Below, piece after piece: positions 49,653 to 50,938 of a stretch of 50,938 bases of DNA. Under the pieces are notes generated by a model. The model was given only the letters and a program-made list of their open reading frames with translations. It was not told the origin of the DNA and searched no databases. A program made the translations under genes and the position numbers. Within the stretch, counting starts at the first letter, position 1; each line of letters opens with the position of its first letter. The DNA comes from Dyella silvatica (GTDB lineage: Bacteria > Pseudomonadota > Gammaproteobacteria > Xanthomonadales > Rhodanobacteraceae): NCBI RefSeq assembly GCF_026283955.1, contig NZ_JAPDPE010000021.1, forward strand, positions 1 to 50,938. Direction: 5' to 3'.

Positions 49653-50938
49653 TGGCGATGCAAGGAGACCGATCGCGCTTTTGCGGGCTGGGCGCGGCCT
49701 TGCTTGGCCTGTTGCTTGCACTCGGCACGTCGGCTGGCGCCAGCGAGGCCTCACGGCGACTCGATGACTTCAGCCAGCCGTCGGCATGGCATGCGCAAGG
49801 CACCGATGACATCAGCACATCTTTGCGAAGCGTCGATGAAAGGCAAGGGAAAACGCTGTGCCTGGCTTTCGATTTCAACGGCGTCTCTGGCGCGGCCAGC
49901 TTGCAACGCGAACTGCCGATTAGCTTTCCGGATAACTTTGCGCTCGCTTTCGATGTGCGCGGTACGATGGCGCCCAACGACCTGCAACTGAAGCTGATCG
50001 ATGCCAGTGGCGATAATGTCTGGTGGTTTCGCCGCGAACACTTTCAGCCGACGGCCACCGGGCAACATATCGAGATACGTCGTCGCGATATCGAATTCGC
50101 CTGGGGCCCGACCAAGGACAAGACTCTGCGGCAGTCCACCGGGCTGGCATTCACTGTGTATGCGGGGCAAGGCGGCAAGGGCGAGTTATGCCTGAATAAC
50201 CTCACGCTTACCCGCTTGCCGCCCGAGCCGTCCTCATCCGCACCGCCGAAGACGGCCAACGCGTTGTTCGAAGCACAGGCCAGGCATGCCCCCCGGGGCA
50301 TGTATCCGCGTGGATTCTCTGGTGAACAGAGTTACTGGACCCTGGTCGGCGTGGATGGTGGCGCCCGCCATTCGGCCTTGCTGTCGGAGGACGGTGCAGT
50401 CGAGGTCGATAAGGGTAGTTGGTCGATCGAACCGATGTTGTTCAGCGGCGGCGAGGTTATTCACTGGGCCGCGGTAAAAACCACGCAACGGCTGGAAGAT
50501 GGTTATCTGCCGATACCCAGCGTGCACTGGCAGACCGATAGCTTGAGCCTGGAGACCACGGCGTTTGCCAGCGGCACGCCGCAACGCTCGCAGCTGTGGC
50601 TACGCTACGTGCTGCATAACGATAGCGACCAGCCACGACGGCTCACCCTGGCTTTGCTGGCGCGTCCGTTTCAGGTCAATCCGCCCACACAGTTCCTCAA
50701 TACCCCAGGCGGCATCGGCGCGATTCATGACCTCCAATGGGATGGTCATGCGCTAACCGTCAACGGGCAAGCGCGCGTGCTGCCTTTGCAGCACACCGAT
50801 GGCTTCGCTGCGGATGCCTTTGCAACCCGCGGCTACGATGTCGCAGCCCTGGTGCAGCGTTTGGCTGCCAAAGCGCCGCCACAGATGTCGCAAATGCATG
50901 ATGCAAAGGGTTTCGCCCAGGGCGCATTGCTTTACCAG
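49649..50938 (+). CDS. Large secreted protein with N-terminal carbohydrate-binding-like domain (cut by window edge)
   Basis: An open frame of 430 codons with no stop before the window end, verified by reading each codon. It starts with ATG 49649 or 49652, overlapping the permease stop. The signal peptide includes GLGAALLGLLLALGTSAGA. Residues about 38-165 look like a beta-sandwich carbohydrate-binding domain (RRLDDFSQPSAWHA, FALAFDVRGTMAPNDLQLKLIDASGDNVWWFRR, GLAFTVYAGQGGKGELCLNNLTLTRL). A second all-beta part follows (SYWTLVGVDGG, LLSEDGAVEVDKGSWSIEPMLF, LWLRYVLHNDSDQPRRLTLALLARPFQVNPPTQFLNTPGG). I do not recognise a catalytic domain in what is visible; one may follow outside. Operon position implies a role in glycan breakdown or binding. 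Confidence 0.85.
   Translation, partial: MMAMQGDRSRFCGLGAALLGLLLALGTSAGASEASRRLDDFSQPSAWHAQGTDDISTSLRSVDERQGKTLCLAFDFNGVSGAASLQRELPISFPDNFALAFDVRGTMAPNDLQLKLIDASGDNVWWFRREHFQPTATGQHIEIRRRDIEFAWGPTKDKTLRQSTGLAFTVYAGQGGKGELCLNNLTLTRLPPEPSSSAPPKTANALFEAQARHAPRGMYPRGFSGEQSYWTLVGVDGGARHSALLSEDGAVEVDKGSWSIEPMLFSGGEVIHWAAVKTTQRLEDGYLPIPSVHWQTDSLSLETTAFASGTPQRSQLWLRYVLHNDSDQPRRLTLALLARPFQVNPPTQFLNTPGGIGAIHDLQWDGHALTVNGQARVLPLQHTDGFAADAFATRGYDVAALVQRLAAKAPPQMSQMHDAKGFAQGALLYQ

Overview
The window looks like chromosomal DNA of a gamma-proteobacterium of the Xanthomonadales, most likely Rhodanobacteraceae (Dyella/Rhodanobacter/Luteibacter-like). This rests on the high GC content, the Oar/CarboxypepD_reg type TonB-dependent receptors, the zwf-pgl-edd order of the Entner-Doudoroff operon, the algZ-algR-hemC neighbourhood, rsmG-parA-parB, and DUF2239, DUF481 and YeaO-type genes. 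Family assignments come from reading the translations; no database search was run, so genus level is an inference.

Layout. 1-2459 (minus): zwf-pgl-edd (edd cut by the window edge), divergent from a GntR/UTRA regulator. 3535-6561 (minus): a large TonB-dependent receptor, followed by about 0.8 kb of non-coding DNA. 7354-13907 (plus): two tandem paralogous RND efflux permeases without an adaptor gene; the first lacks a 16-residue segment. 13968-18262 (minus): a MATE exporter, a DUF2239 protein, an S41 protease and a MarR regulator with a lysine-rich tail. 18621-19106 (plus): a PagL-like lipid A deacylase. 19233-24079 (minus): a complete emrR-OMF-emrA-emrB tripartite efflux operon, then a small unknown gene. 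24682-30736: AraC regulator, S9 peptidase, esterase and an AlgZ/AlgR-type two-component pair, followed by hemC. 31944-36317: DUF481 outer-membrane protein, an unknown membrane protein, WYL regulator, patatin phospholipase and DUF488. 36624-40616 (minus): family 2 glycosyltransferase, parB, parA, rsmG and a short SPFH-like protein. 40954-50938 (plus): a carbohydrate-utilisation locus made of LacI regulator, TonB receptor, glucoamylase/GH144-like enzyme, ABC binding lipoprotein, two ABC permeases and the first 430 codons of a large secreted protein.

How it works together. The right end reads as one scavenging pathway: outer-membrane import, periplasmic cleavage and ABC import under a LacI regulator. 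A beta-1,2-glucan or related periplasmic glucan is the best substrate guess. The left end is glucose-6-phosphate catabolism, possibly under the neighbouring GntR protein. The middle is rich in drug export and envelope functions.

Most interesting non-gene signals. (1) Two copies of a dispersed element carry a (GGGGAAC)n heptamer tract (7 and 18 G4 runs, G-quadruplex-capable), a shared A-rich core and inverted heptamers at the far end. (2) Two MarR promoters have an operator-like inverted repeat between or across -35 and -10, and both place the start codon at or next to the expected transcription start (leaderless mRNAs). (3) TGGTAT half-sites are clustered between zwf and gntR, and a 9-mer is shared with the leader of the nearby TonB receptor. 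(4) One of the tandem RND pumps has an in-frame deletion in its porter domain.
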